64,000 bases of DNA from Halorubellus litoreus (GTDB lineage Archaea; Halobacteriota; Halobacteria; Halobacteriales; Natrialbaceae), in the NCBI RefSeq assembly GCF_037081675.1, contig NZ_JAZAQL010000002.1:620001-684000 (forward strand), given 5' to 3'. How positions within the stretch are numbered: position 1 is the stretch's first letter; every line of letters begins with the position of its first letter. This document shows, piece after piece, positions 36,412 through 43,974 of the stretch. A program made the position numbers and the translations under genes. Under the pieces are notes generated by a model. It was not told the DNA's origin. It did no database searches and saw nothing but the letters and a program-made list of their open reading frames with translations.

Positions 36412-36466
36412 ACAGCAGGTTCCATCGACGACGGCAACCGCGAAGAAAGGAAGGACTGCGCTCGGC

Positions 36467-36937
36467 CTACAACTCCACGCCGCTCGGGATGAGCGAGTGG
36501 TTCCGCAGCAGGTTCCCGTCGTTGTCGTACACGAGGAACGTCGACTTCTCGTAGGACACGAAGTCCTCGCCGCCGAGCGCGATGTCGACGCGGTACTCGC
36601 CGTCGTCCCCGGCCTGCTCGCCGTACCGGCGCGCGGCCGTGATGAACGTCCCGACGTCCTCGGCGTCCTCGTTCAGTTCCAGCACGAAGTCCCCCGTCAA
36701 GCGGTTCGTGACGCTCACCACGCCGGTCGCGTCGTCCGCGCCGACGTCGTCCTTGTACCGGAACGCGACGTCCGTCTCCTCGGCCGGAAGCGGATTCCCG
36801 TTCTGGTCTGTGAGGCGCTCCTCGAGCGTCGCTACGGGGCCCTCGAAATCGATCGATACAGTCGGCTTGGAGGGCTCACCGTCGTCGTCCACCCAGTCGA
36901 CGTTGCTCACGTCCAGCGTGAAGTAGTCGCGCCTCAT
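36467..36937 (-). CDS. Haloarchaeal DUF5793-like protein
   Basis: 156 residues from ATG 36937, 'MRRDYFTLDVSNVDWVDDDG'. The sequence then has beta-rich segments 'PTVSIDFEGPVATLEERL', 'DVAFRYKDDV' and 'FVLELNEDAEDVGTFITAARRYGE'. I believe this is the haloarchaeal family named DUF5793, of unknown function. There is no signal peptide or membrane segment. It converges with the PAC2 gene, stops 55 bp apart. Confidence 0.82.
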   Translation of the reverse strand: MRRDYFTLDVSNVDWVDDDGEPSKPTVSIDFEGPVATLEERLTDQNGNPLPAEETDVAFRYKDDVGADDATGVVSVTNRLTGDFVLELNEDAEDVGTFITAARRYGEQAGDDGEYRVDIALGGEDFVSYEKSTFLVYDNDGNLLRNHSLIPSGVEL

Positions 36938-37063
36938 TCCACGCTCGAGCCTTAGGTATCCCCCCGTATGAACGTAACGCCCGCCGCCGGCCCGGCCGGT
37001 ACCGGAACTCCACCGGCCTCGGCGTGACCCCGACCGCGGCGTGACCCATCTGGAACACGTGGC

Positions 37064-37102
37064 GCGCATCCGATACCGGGACGCGTGACGCGCATCCGAT
37101 AC
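37064..37102. repeat. Direct repeat gcgcatccgatac upstream of a membrane-protein gene
   Basis: The 13-base sequence gcgcatccgatac occurs at 37064-37076 and again at 37090-37102, 26 bases apart. The second copy runs into the TATA-like gctttactc (about 37102-37110) of the gene at 37133. The geometry fits tandem regulator sites just upstream of the core promoter. Confidence 0.5.
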
Positions 37103-37132
37103 GCTTTACTCGCCGCCCCGTCCCGTGTGCGT

Positions 37133-37699
37133 ATGGTCTGGGTGAAGTCGGAGTACGCCGAGGAACTCGCGGTCCTCGTGACGTGGCTGTCCGCGCTCGT
37201 CCCGTGGTCGATCTCCTACGGGTCGTTCGCGGTCACGTCCGGACAGGACCTCACGCTCGTCATCCTCCGATTCCCGTTCGTCGGTATCCGCTACCAGCTG
37301 GGCGTACAGATTCTCGGTGGCACGTCCGTGAAGACGCCACTCCAGTTCCGCCAGGAGGTCGTGAACGCCGGCGGCGGCGCGCTCTCGCAGGTCCCGGGGT
37401 ACGACCTCTGGCTCGTCGGGGTCGCGTTACTCGCCGTCGCCGTCGTCGTGTCCCTCCTCATGTACTTCGAGGTCGACGCCGCACTCGACGCCATCCCCAC
37501 GGACCCCGTCAGACTCCTCGGCGCGCTCCTCCTCGGGGTCGCCGTCGTCCTCCTCGGGGCGACGTACGTCCTGTTCACGACGCAGGCAGCGCTGTTCGTG
37601 CCCTTCGGCGTGTTCCTCCAGCTCGCGTTCGGCGTCATCCTCCTCCGGGTCGACCGGACCGACGTCGACAGCGCGGACGCGAACGCCGACTCCGCCTGA
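37133..37699 (+). CDS. Conserved haloarchaeal membrane protein
   Basis: 188 residues from ATG 37133 ('MVWVKSEYAEELAVLVTWLSALVPWS'). It has about four membrane helices: around residues 13-32, 90-110, 130-150 and 152-172. A loop of about 55 residues, likely extracytoplasmic, follows the first helix, and the tail 'DVDSADANADSA' is acidic. It looks like a haloarchaeal-only family (possibly the one called DUF7549; not certain). Function unknown. A TATA-like box is centred about 28 bases upstream. Confidence 0.78.
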   Translation: MVWVKSEYAEELAVLVTWLSALVPWSISYGSFAVTSGQDLTLVILRFPFVGIRYQLGVQILGGTSVKTPLQFRQEVVNAGGGALSQVPGYDLWLVGVALLAVAVVVSLLMYFEVDAALDAIPTDPVRLLGALLLGVAVVLLGATYVLFTTQAALFVPFGVFLQLAFGVILLRVDRTDVDSADANADSA

Positions 37700-37808
37700 C
37701 ACCACCGCGAGCCCGTACGCCGCCCGATGCGACCGCGGGCCTTTCTCTCACGAACCCGTCGCCGGCATCGGCTTCGATAGCACTCTCCTCGTACCCAGAT
37801 GGCCGCCT

Positions 37809-37833
37809 GATTTAAGTCGACGCTCCACTTATA
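37809..37833 (+). promoter_or_regulatory. Promoter of the PilB-PilC operon
   Basis: Two TATA-like elements, gatttaag (37809-37816) and cttata (37828-37833), precede the ATG at 37866. The second is about 35 bases upstream and gives a nearly leaderless transcript. Confidence 0.5.
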
Positions 37834-37865
37834 CCCCGGAAACCTGCGGTTCCTGCTCTTCGACG

Positions 37866-39596
37866 ATGTCCGGACACCCACACGAACGACGCGACGACGC
37901 CCCCTCCCACGAACGGATACAGTCAGCGGACGCCACGTCGCCGGAGTCACGACTTGCACGACTCAAGCGTCGCGTCGTCCGGACCGTCCAGATGCTCCGC
38001 GGCACCACCATCGACCACTCGCGGTACGACCCCGACGAGCACGGCCGGCTCGTGAACTTCGACGGACTCGACGGCTACGAGGAGGTGAACCGGTACTGGG
38101 TGAATCCGCCGTTCGCGTTCGTCTCCATCAATCACGACACGGACGCGAACGAGCACCTCTACTACGTCGTCGAACCGGAACTCGACGAGTACGAGCACGC
38201 GCTCCTCGAGACGCTGTTCGAGGACGTCCGCGACCCGCTCGTGTACCGGCGCGACATCGAGATGGACGACACCGAGGTCGTGCTCGACGAAGCGCTCCAC
38301 GAGCACCTCGAGCGGTACGGCGCGGACGTCGACATGACGACGTACTACAAGCTCTACTACTACCTGTGGCGCGCGTTCCGCGGGTACGGGAAGCTCGACC
38401 CCGTCATGCACGACCCGCACGTCGAGGACATCTCGTGTGACGGCTACGACCTCCCGCTGTTCGTCTACCACGACGAGTACACGGACATCGAGACGAACGT
38501 CCAGTTCGACCAGGAGGCGCTCGACAACTTCGTCGTTCGACTCGCCCAGCACTCCGGCCGCCACATCAGTATCGGCGATCCGATGGTCGAGACGACGCTC
38601 CCCGACGGCTCCCGCGCCGAGCTCGCACTCGGCGAGGAGGTCACGCCGCGCGGCTCCGCGTTCACCATCCGGAAGTACGCCGACGAGCCGTTCACGCCCA
38701 TCGACCTCCTGGACTACGGGACGTTCAACATCGACCAGATGGCGTACCTCTGGCTCGCCATCGAGCACAACAAGAGCCTCATCTTCGCGGGCGGGACCGC
38801 GTCCGGGAAGACCACGTCGATGAACGCCATCTCGATGTTCATCCCGCCGCGGTCGAAGGTCCTCAGCATCGAGGACACCCGCGAGCTCTCGCTGTACCAC
38901 GACAACTGGCTGTCGAGCATCACCCGCGAACGACTCCACGAAGGCACCGACGTGACGATGTACGACCTCCTCCGCTCCGCGCTACGGCATCGCCCCGAGT
39001 ACATCATCGTCGGCGAGGTGCGTGGCGAGGAAGCGATCACGCTCTTCCAGGCGATGAACACCGGGCACACGACGTACTCGACGATGCACGCCGACTCGGT
39101 GCGGACGGTCATCAATCGCCTGGAGAACGAACCGATCAACGTCCCGCGGTCGATGGTCCAGTCCCTCGACATCCTCTGCGTGCAGACGCTCACGCGGATG
39201 GACGAGGAGCGCGTCCGCCGGAACAAGACCATCGCGGAGATCGAGGGCATCGACCAGCGAACCGGGGAACTCGACTACTCGACGGCGTTCACGTGGTCGG
39301 CCGACGACGACCAGTTCTCGTCCTCGGGGAGTTCGCTGCTGGACGAGATCCGCGAGGACCGCGGCTGGAACCAGGAGGAACTCCTCACGGAACTCCGGAA
39401 CCGCCGGCGGTTCCTCGAGTACCTCTGGGAGCGCGACATCACGGACTACCGGCGGTTCACCGCGCTCATCAACGAGTACTACGCCGACCCGGAGCGCGCC
39501 CTCGACCGCATCGAGGACGTCGTCGGGTCGACGACCACCGCGGACGACGAGGACAGCGACGACGGACTGGACGTGACCCTCGCCGAGGGCGACTGA
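37866..39596 (+). CDS. Type IV pilus / type II/IV secretion ATPase (archaeal PilB-type)
   Basis: 576 residues. The N-terminal domain of ~280 residues includes 'YYVVEPELDEYEHALLETLFEDVRDPL' (in parts). The GspE/VirB11-like ATPase core has Walker A 'FAGGTASGKTTSMNA' (about residues 305-319), the Asp box 'LSIEDTRELSLYHDNW', Walker B 'YIIVGEVRGEEAITLFQAMNTGHTTYSTMHADS' (in parts), and the His box. It powers assembly of an archaeal type IV pilus at the membrane. The downstream PilC gene starts three bases after the stop. No prepilin or prepilin peptidase gene is nearby, so pilins must be encoded elsewhere. The C-terminal 90 residues are acidic and poorly conserved. Confidence 0.93.
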   Translation: MSGHPHERRDDAPSHERIQSADATSPESRLARLKRRVVRTVQMLRGTTIDHSRYDPDEHGRLVNFDGLDGYEEVNRYWVNPPFAFVSINHDTDANEHLYYVVEPELDEYEHALLETLFEDVRDPLVYRRDIEMDDTEVVLDEALHEHLERYGADVDMTTYYKLYYYLWRAFRGYGKLDPVMHDPHVEDISCDGYDLPLFVYHDEYTDIETNVQFDQEALDNFVVRLAQHSGRHISIGDPMVETTLPDGSRAELALGEEVTPRGSAFTIRKYADEPFTPIDLLDYGTFNIDQMAYLWLAIEHNKSLIFAGGTASGKTTSMNAISMFIPPRSKVLSIEDTRELSLYHDNWLSSITRERLHEGTDVTMYDLLRSALRHRPEYIIVGEVRGEEAITLFQAMNTGHTTYSTMHADSVRTVINRLENEPINVPRSMVQSLDILCVQTLTRMDEERVRRNKTIAEIEGIDQRTGELDYSTAFTWSADDDQFSSSGSSLLDEIREDRGWNQEELLTELRNRRRFLEYLWERDITDYRRFTALINEYYADPERALDRIEDVVGSTTTADDEDSDDGLDVTLAEGD

Positions 39597-39599
39597 CGG

Positions 39600-41723
39600 A
39601 TGTCGTGGGCGAACTGGGTGCCGCTCGGTATCGCGGTCCTCCTCGCGTTGCCCGTGGCGCTCGCGCCGTACTGGGCGTACGCGAACCGCATCGTCAGTCG
39701 GTTCGCGCTCGTCGGGTTCGGGTCGTACGTCGAACGCATCGACCGGAAGAAGACCCAGCGCAAGAACACGCTCCGCGCCGCGCACCTGTCGACGACGTAC
39801 CGCATCTACGCCGCGAAGACCATCTTCTACGCGGCCGTGATGGCGGTCGTCGGGTCGCTCTCCGGGATGTACTTCATCTGGGGGACGTTCGCCGTTCTCG
39901 CCATCGACGAGCAGACGATCACGAACACGCTCCCCCAGCAACTACACGTCCTCGCGAACTTCACGGGTCTCCCGTCGTTGACGATCTACGAACTGTTCGT
40001 GCTGATGCTCGTAACGAGCGCGACCGTCGGCATCGTCTTCGGCGGGTTGACGTACTGGCTGCGGTGGTGGTATCCGTCGTACAAGGCCGACGAGCGCGCG
40101 CGCCGCATCGAGGCGTCGCTCCCGCGAACAATCGCGTTCGTGTACGCGCTCAGTCGCTCCGGGATGGAGTTCCCGAAGGTGATGCGCATCCTCGCGGACA
40201 ACAAGGCGGTGTACGGGGACGCGGCCGACGAGGTGAACGTCGCCGTCCGGAACATGGACATGTTCGGGCAGGACATGATCTCCGCCATCCATACGATGGC
40301 GCATCGAACGCCGAGCGGCCAGTTCAAGGAGTTCTCGGAGAACCTCGCGAGCGTCCTGCAGTCCGGCCGGTCGCTGTCGTCGTTCCTCCAGCAACAGTAC
40401 CAGGACTACCAGGAGGAAGCCGAGAGCCAGCAGGAGAAGTTACTCGACCTCCTCGCGACGCTCGCGGAGGTGTACGTCACGGGCCTCGTCGCCGGGCCGC
40501 TCTTCCTCATCACGATCCTCGTCGTCATCGGCATCGCGGTCGGTGACACCATCCAGCCCCTGCAGGTGCTCGTGTACGTCATCGTCCCGAGCGCGAACCT
40601 CCTGTTCATCATCTACCTGTTGTCTGCGACGGACACCATCAGTCAGATACAGCGAATCGACGACATCGACGACCCCATCGAGACGATGACGGACGTTCGT
40701 CGCGCGAAGGACGTCCGGTCGGACGGTGGCGTCGAGGCAGGGAGCGAGCGGGATTCGAACGCGGGGATGGAACGCCTGCTCCTGTATCGTCGGTTCCGCT
40801 GGCTCGGGCGGAAGCTCGGGAATCCCGGGCGAACGGTCATCGAACGACCGACGGCGTTGTTCTGGGTGACGGTCCCTATCGTGCTCGTGGTGACCGCGGT
40901 CCGGTTCCCGCAGACGCTCGTGGAGGGACAGGTCTCTATCCGTGCGTTCGACGACCTGCTCGTGCAGGGGACGTTGTTCGTCGTCGGGACGTTCGCCATC
41001 GCGTTCGAGGTGCATCGACGCCGCCTGGAGGCTATCGAGTCCGCGGTCCCGGACCTCATGGACCGCCTGGCGAGCGTGAACGAGGCGGGGATGACGGTCG
41101 TGCAGTCCATCGAGCGCGTGCAGCGGAGTGAACTCGGGGCGCTCGACCCGGAGATAGAGCGCGTGTGGCGCGACATCGAGTGGGGCGCGGACGTCGAGAC
41201 CGCACTCAAGCGCTTCGAGGCGCGCCTCCGCACGCAGATCATCTCGCGCGTCGTGACGTTGACGACGAAGGCGATGAACGCGAGCGGCGACCTGTCGACC
41301 GTGCTGCGCATCGCGGGGTCGCAGGCGAAGGCGGACCGGCGCCTGAAGCAGCGCCGGAAGCAGGAGATGTTGACGTACATGGTCGTCGTGTACGTGTCGT
41401 TCTTCGTGTTCCTGTTCATCATCGGCGTGCTGTCGACGGTCCTCATCCCGAACCTCCCCGACGGCGGGACGGGCGCGGCATTGAACGGCACGGGGAGTGG
41501 CGGTTCGACCGGTGGTGCCGGCGTGGGCGCCGTCGGCGGTATCGGTGGCGGCGGCGTGAACACGGAAGCGTACACGCTGCTTTTCTTCCACTCGACGCTC
41601 CTCCAGGGCTTGCTCTCGGGACTCATCGCCGGCCAGTTGTCGACGGGCGACATCCGCGGTGGCGCGAAGCACGCCGCGGTCCTGCTCGCCATCGCGTACG
41701 GCGTCTTCCTTCTCTTCATCTGA
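39600..41723 (+). CDS. Type IV pilus membrane platform protein (archaeal PilC/TadC-type)
   Basis: 707 residues. Two T2SSF domains are visible: one around residues 170-300 ('ARRIEASLPRTIAFVYALSRSGMEFPKVMRILADN', in parts), the other around 475-610 ('ESAVPDLMDRLASVNEAGMTVVQSIERVQRSE', in parts). About nine membrane helices flank them. A Gly-rich linker (residues about 618-650) precedes the last helix pair. It anchors the PilB ATPase and the growing pilus in the membrane. It is translationally close to PilB (three-base gap). Confidence 0.92.
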   Translation: MSWANWVPLGIAVLLALPVALAPYWAYANRIVSRFALVGFGSYVERIDRKKTQRKNTLRAAHLSTTYRIYAAKTIFYAAVMAVVGSLSGMYFIWGTFAVLAIDEQTITNTLPQQLHVLANFTGLPSLTIYELFVLMLVTSATVGIVFGGLTYWLRWWYPSYKADERARRIEASLPRTIAFVYALSRSGMEFPKVMRILADNKAVYGDAADEVNVAVRNMDMFGQDMISAIHTMAHRTPSGQFKEFSENLASVLQSGRSLSSFLQQQYQDYQEEAESQQEKLLDLLATLAEVYVTGLVAGPLFLITILVVIGIAVGDTIQPLQVLVYVIVPSANLLFIIYLLSATDTISQIQRIDDIDDPIETMTDVRRAKDVRSDGGVEAGSERDSNAGMERLLLYRRFRWLGRKLGNPGRTVIERPTALFWVTVPIVLVVTAVRFPQTLVEGQVSIRAFDDLLVQGTLFVVGTFAIAFEVHRRRLEAIESAVPDLMDRLASVNEAGMTVVQSIERVQRSELGALDPEIERVWRDIEWGADVETALKRFEARLRTQIISRVVTLTTKAMNASGDLSTVLRIAGSQAKADRRLKQRRKQEMLTYMVVVYVSFFVFLFIIGVLSTVLIPNLPDGGTGAALNGTGSGGSTGGAGVGAVGGIGGGGVNTEAYTLLFFHSTLLQGLLSGLIAGQLSTGDIRGGAKHAAVLLAIAYGVFLLFI

Positions 41724-41762
41724 ACCGCGGTCGTTATGCGTGTCGTGGCCGGACCGAGTGAC

Positions 41763-42431
41763 ATGGATCGGTCTCGCGAACGCACTCGCGACGTCTACGA
41801 CCGGATCGCGGCGCACTTCTCGTCGACGCGCGAGTACCCGTGGCCGGAGGTGGAGTCGTTCCTCGATGGCCGCGACGGCGCGCTTGGGCTGGACGTCGGG
41901 TGCGGGAACGGCCGGCACGCACAGGGGCTCGCCGCGGTGTGCGACCGCGTCGTGGGTGTCGACACGAGCCGTGGGCTCCTCGAGACGGCCGCGGAGCGAG
42001 CGAACGACCGTGAGTACGCGGGGGCTGTCGCGCTCGTCCAGGGGGATGCCTCTCGACTCCCGCTCGCGACCGACAGCGTCGACCTCGCGGTCTACGTCGC
42101 GACGCTCCATCACCTCCCGGACCGCGAGCGTCGCGTCCGGAGCCTCGACGAGCTCGCGCGCGTGCTCTCACCGGACGGCGCGGCGCTCGTGAGCGCGTGG
42201 TCGACGGCGCACGACACGTTCGAGGACGCGAGCGCGGACGACGACGTGGGCTTCGATACGACCGTCGACTGGACGCTCCCCGGCGGCGAGACCGTCCCGC
42301 GATTCTACCACATCTACGCGCCCGCAGAGTTCGAGCGCGACCTCGCGGCGAGCGCGCTCAGTGTCGAGGAGACGTTCCAATCCAGCGGTAATTGTTATTC
42401 CAGCGTCAGGTCTGAACGGAAAACATCTTAA
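41763..42431 (+). CDS. Trm9-like class I SAM-dependent methyltransferase
   Basis: 222 residues from ATG 41763. 'RTRDVYDRIAAHFSSTREYPWPEVESFL' (in parts) and 'LGLDVGCGNGRHAQ' closely follow the opening of eukaryotic Trm9/ALKBH8 methyltransferase domains ('HFSxTRxKPWPxV' then 'DVGCGNGKY'). Then come 'VVGVDTSRGLL', 'ASRLPLATDSVDLAVYVATLHHL' (in parts), and a 'YHIYAPAEFERDL' near the C-terminus, also Trm9-like. The proposed role is methyl transfer to a side chain on wobble uridine of tRNA. A tRNA-Gly with a UCC anticodon, a Trm9-type substrate in yeast, is encoded 200 bp downstream. The alternative is a small-molecule methyltransferase. Confidence 0.82.
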   Translation: MDRSRERTRDVYDRIAAHFSSTREYPWPEVESFLDGRDGALGLDVGCGNGRHAQGLAAVCDRVVGVDTSRGLLETAAERANDREYAGAVALVQGDASRLPLATDSVDLAVYVATLHHLPDRERRVRSLDELARVLSPDGAALVSAWSTAHDTFEDASADDDVGFDTTVDWTLPGGETVPRFYHIYAPAEFERDLAASALSVEETFQSSGNCYSSVRSERKTS

Positions 42432-42434
42432 GGC
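42424..42434 (+). promoter_or_regulatory. Possible promoter for the structured-RNA / tRNA-Gly region
   Basis: acatcttaagg overlaps the TAA stop of the Trm9-like gene and resembles the cttaagg TATA boxes used elsewhere (for example before the kinase gene at 62628). No other AT-rich box is seen between here and the tRNA, so the RNA hairpins and tRNA may be transcribed together from this site. Confidence 0.4.
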
Positions 42435-42446
42435 CTCGCTACGAAG

Positions 42447-42541
42447 CACTCTGTGCGCACACCCGTTGGTGTGGGACCTACGCGTCTCGGGGGCCCTCGC
42501 GCACGGCTCCCGAGACACAGCGCACCACGCGCTGTCTTCAA
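42447..42541 (+). ncRNA. Candidate structured RNA with consecutive perfect hairpins
   Basis: Four inverted repeats follow one another. gcac-tct-gtgc spans 42447-42457. cacacc-cgtt-ggtgtg spans 42459-42474. A 12-base-pair stem (42485-42496 with 42506-42517, one G-U pair, 9-base loop) comes next. acagcgc-accac-gcgctgt (42518-42536) abuts it directly. The region has no coding frame and sits between a possible TATA box and tRNA-Gly. It could be a small RNA, a guide RNA of H/ACA type (the long stem is followed at once by ACA), or a tRNA leader. It does not match any RNA family I can recall. Confidence 0.45.
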
Positions 42542-42630
42542 CCGTAACCATCAAATGCGAGCGACGGCTCCCTCGAAACGAGTGCCGGCGCAACGGTCAC
42601 CGACGACCGCGCCGCCGCACGACACCGAGC

Positions 42631-42701
42631 GCACCGGTGGTCTAATGGTAAGACCTTGGCCTTCCAAGCCAATGATCCGGGTTCGATTCCCGGCTGGTGC
42701 A
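42631..42701 (+). tRNA. tRNA-Gly (anticodon UCC)
   Basis: A 71-base cloverleaf. The acceptor stem is GCACCGG (42631-42637) with CTGGTGC (42694-42700) and discriminator A. The D arm contains tctaatggtaaga, the anticodon stem is ttggc/gccaa with loop cttccaa (anticodon TCC), and the T arm is ccggg-ttcgatt-cccgg. There is no intron and CCA is not encoded. It reads GGA (and GGG by wobble). Confidence 0.95.
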
Positions 42702-43005
42702 CTCCCTTCGGTCGTGCGCCAGCCGACGTTCACCTCGCGGTGCTCGGTGAACTCCCGGCTGGTGCACTTCTCCAGCACACTCCGAGCGCGGAGCGACAGC
42801 GACGCGCGAGCCGACCGGGAGGAATGCCGAAACGGGAATCGAAGCCTACCAGTCGCGCACAGCGAACGCAGGGAGAGCACGTCTGGTTTCGGTTCGATTT
42901 CCGCCCGAGGCACTCTGGTCGCGCCTCAGCCGACGTTCACCTCGCGTTGCTCGGTGAACTCCCGGCTGGTGCACTCCTACGCGGCTCGAAAGCGAGCAGC
43001 GTTTG
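42702..43005. repeat. tRNA-Gly 3'-end repeats; otherwise no gene
   Basis: A 49-bp sequence ending in aactcccggctggtgcact, i.e. the last part of the tRNA 3' end, occurs at 42720-42768 and again at 42927-42975 with a single mismatch. A degenerate T-arm/acceptor copy, ggttcgatttccgcccgaggcac, lies at 42891-42913, just before the second copy, mirroring the real tRNA end before the first. So a block 'tRNA end + spacer + partial tRNA end' is present twice, the second copy decayed. This looks like the trace of repeated integration/excision or local duplication at a tRNA attachment site. No integrase gene is left. Confidence 0.7.
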
Positions 43006-43902
43006 CTACACCTCGTCGAAGGGGATTCGTCGGATGGTCAGGCCGCCGGTCGGTCCGACGACGACGCAGAGCGGAGGGTCGTCGTAGGTCGGTTCGGTCT
43101 GGAGCGTCCAGTCCTGGGTCGCCTGCGCGCCCGATTCGAGCGCGGCCGTCACGCGGTACGTGCCCTTGCGGTACGTGACGCTCCCTTGTTCGACCGCGTC
43201 GTTCGTTCCGAGGAAGTACTCGTCCTCGAGGATGCGCTCGTCGCGGTTCTCGCCGCGGTAGTCGACGGTCACCGAGAGCGTGTGCGCGTCGGGATGCATG
43301 TTGTACGCGCGGAACGCCGCGTCGCCGCCCTCGCAGACCGCGGCGAAGTTCTCGCTCGGGTCGTCGCTCGCGAACACGTCCTCGCAGTCGCTGTAGTAGT
43401 CCTGGTAGCGCCCAGTGCGGACGACGAGGTCGCTGCTGACGTAGTACACCGCCGGCGCCTGGCCCCAGTCCGCGTGGACGCCGTCGTCGTAGTTCGCGTA
43501 CCCCGAGCCGGTCGCGAGCACGTAGTGGCCGTCGTGCATCGCGCGATGGTGGTGCGTCGACGCGCTCGTGGAGACGGTCTCGGCGTCGGGTTCGTGGAGG
43601 CTGTTGTACGTCCGGGCGTTCTCGAACGCTTCGGCGAACGCGACGCTCGCGGCCTTGCTCGCGTCGGTCGGGCGGTCCGGGTACGATTTCGGGCCGCTCG
43701 GTGCGTCCGCGTACGTGCCGGTGGCGGTGACCGCGCGCGTCGTCGGTTCGGTCATCGCGGGACCGTCGTCGGGCGTCTGTGGGTCGCTGCCGATGGCGTC
43801 GTTCAGACACCCGGCGCTTGCGGTGGCGAGCGTCGCGCTCGCCGCCGCGGCGAGGAGTCGACGACGCGGCGTCGTCGAACCAGAGTGGCGTGGGGAGGGC
43901 AT
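43006..43902 (-). CDS. Exported lipoprotein, unknown function
   Basis: 298 residues. 'TTPRRRLLAAAASATLATASAGCLND' (in parts) is a Tat-type signal with lipobox SAGC, so it should be an outward-facing lipid-anchored protein. The mature protein is rich in Tyr, Asp and His ('ASTHHHRAMHDGHYVLATGSGYANYDDG', in parts). It has two further Cys ('YSDCEDVF', 'AAVCEGG') that could form a disulfide. No known domain. Its stop lies 30 bp from the second tRNA-derived repeat. Confidence 0.78.
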   Translation of the reverse strand: MPSPRHSGSTTPRRRLLAAAASATLATASAGCLNDAIGSDPQTPDDGPAMTEPTTRAVTATGTYADAPSGPKSYPDRPTDASKAASVAFAEAFENARTYNSLHEPDAETVSTSASTHHHRAMHDGHYVLATGSGYANYDDGVHADWGQAPAVYYVSSDLVVRTGRYQDYYSDCEDVFASDDPSENFAAVCEGGDAAFRAYNMHPDAHTLSVTVDYRGENRDERILEDEYFLGTNDAVEQGSVTYRKGTYRVTAALESGAQATQDWTLQTEPTYDDPPLCVVVGPTGGLTIRRIPFDEV

Positions 43903-43974
43903 GCGGGCCGTACTGCTGTCACGGCCGGCATATGTCTTCTGCGCGTCAGCGGGGCCGTCGGTGCGGCCGAGCCG

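Noticed and set aside
40740..40760. A tRNA-like T-arm sequence (gggattcgaacgcggg)
   Set aside because: It lies inside the PilC coding sequence, and no acceptor or anticodon stem can be formed around it.
43006..43902. Possible integrase or phage gene next to the tRNA repeats
   Set aside because: The gene encodes a Tat lipoprotein with no recombinase motif, so no mobile-element gene could be tied to the tRNA repeats.
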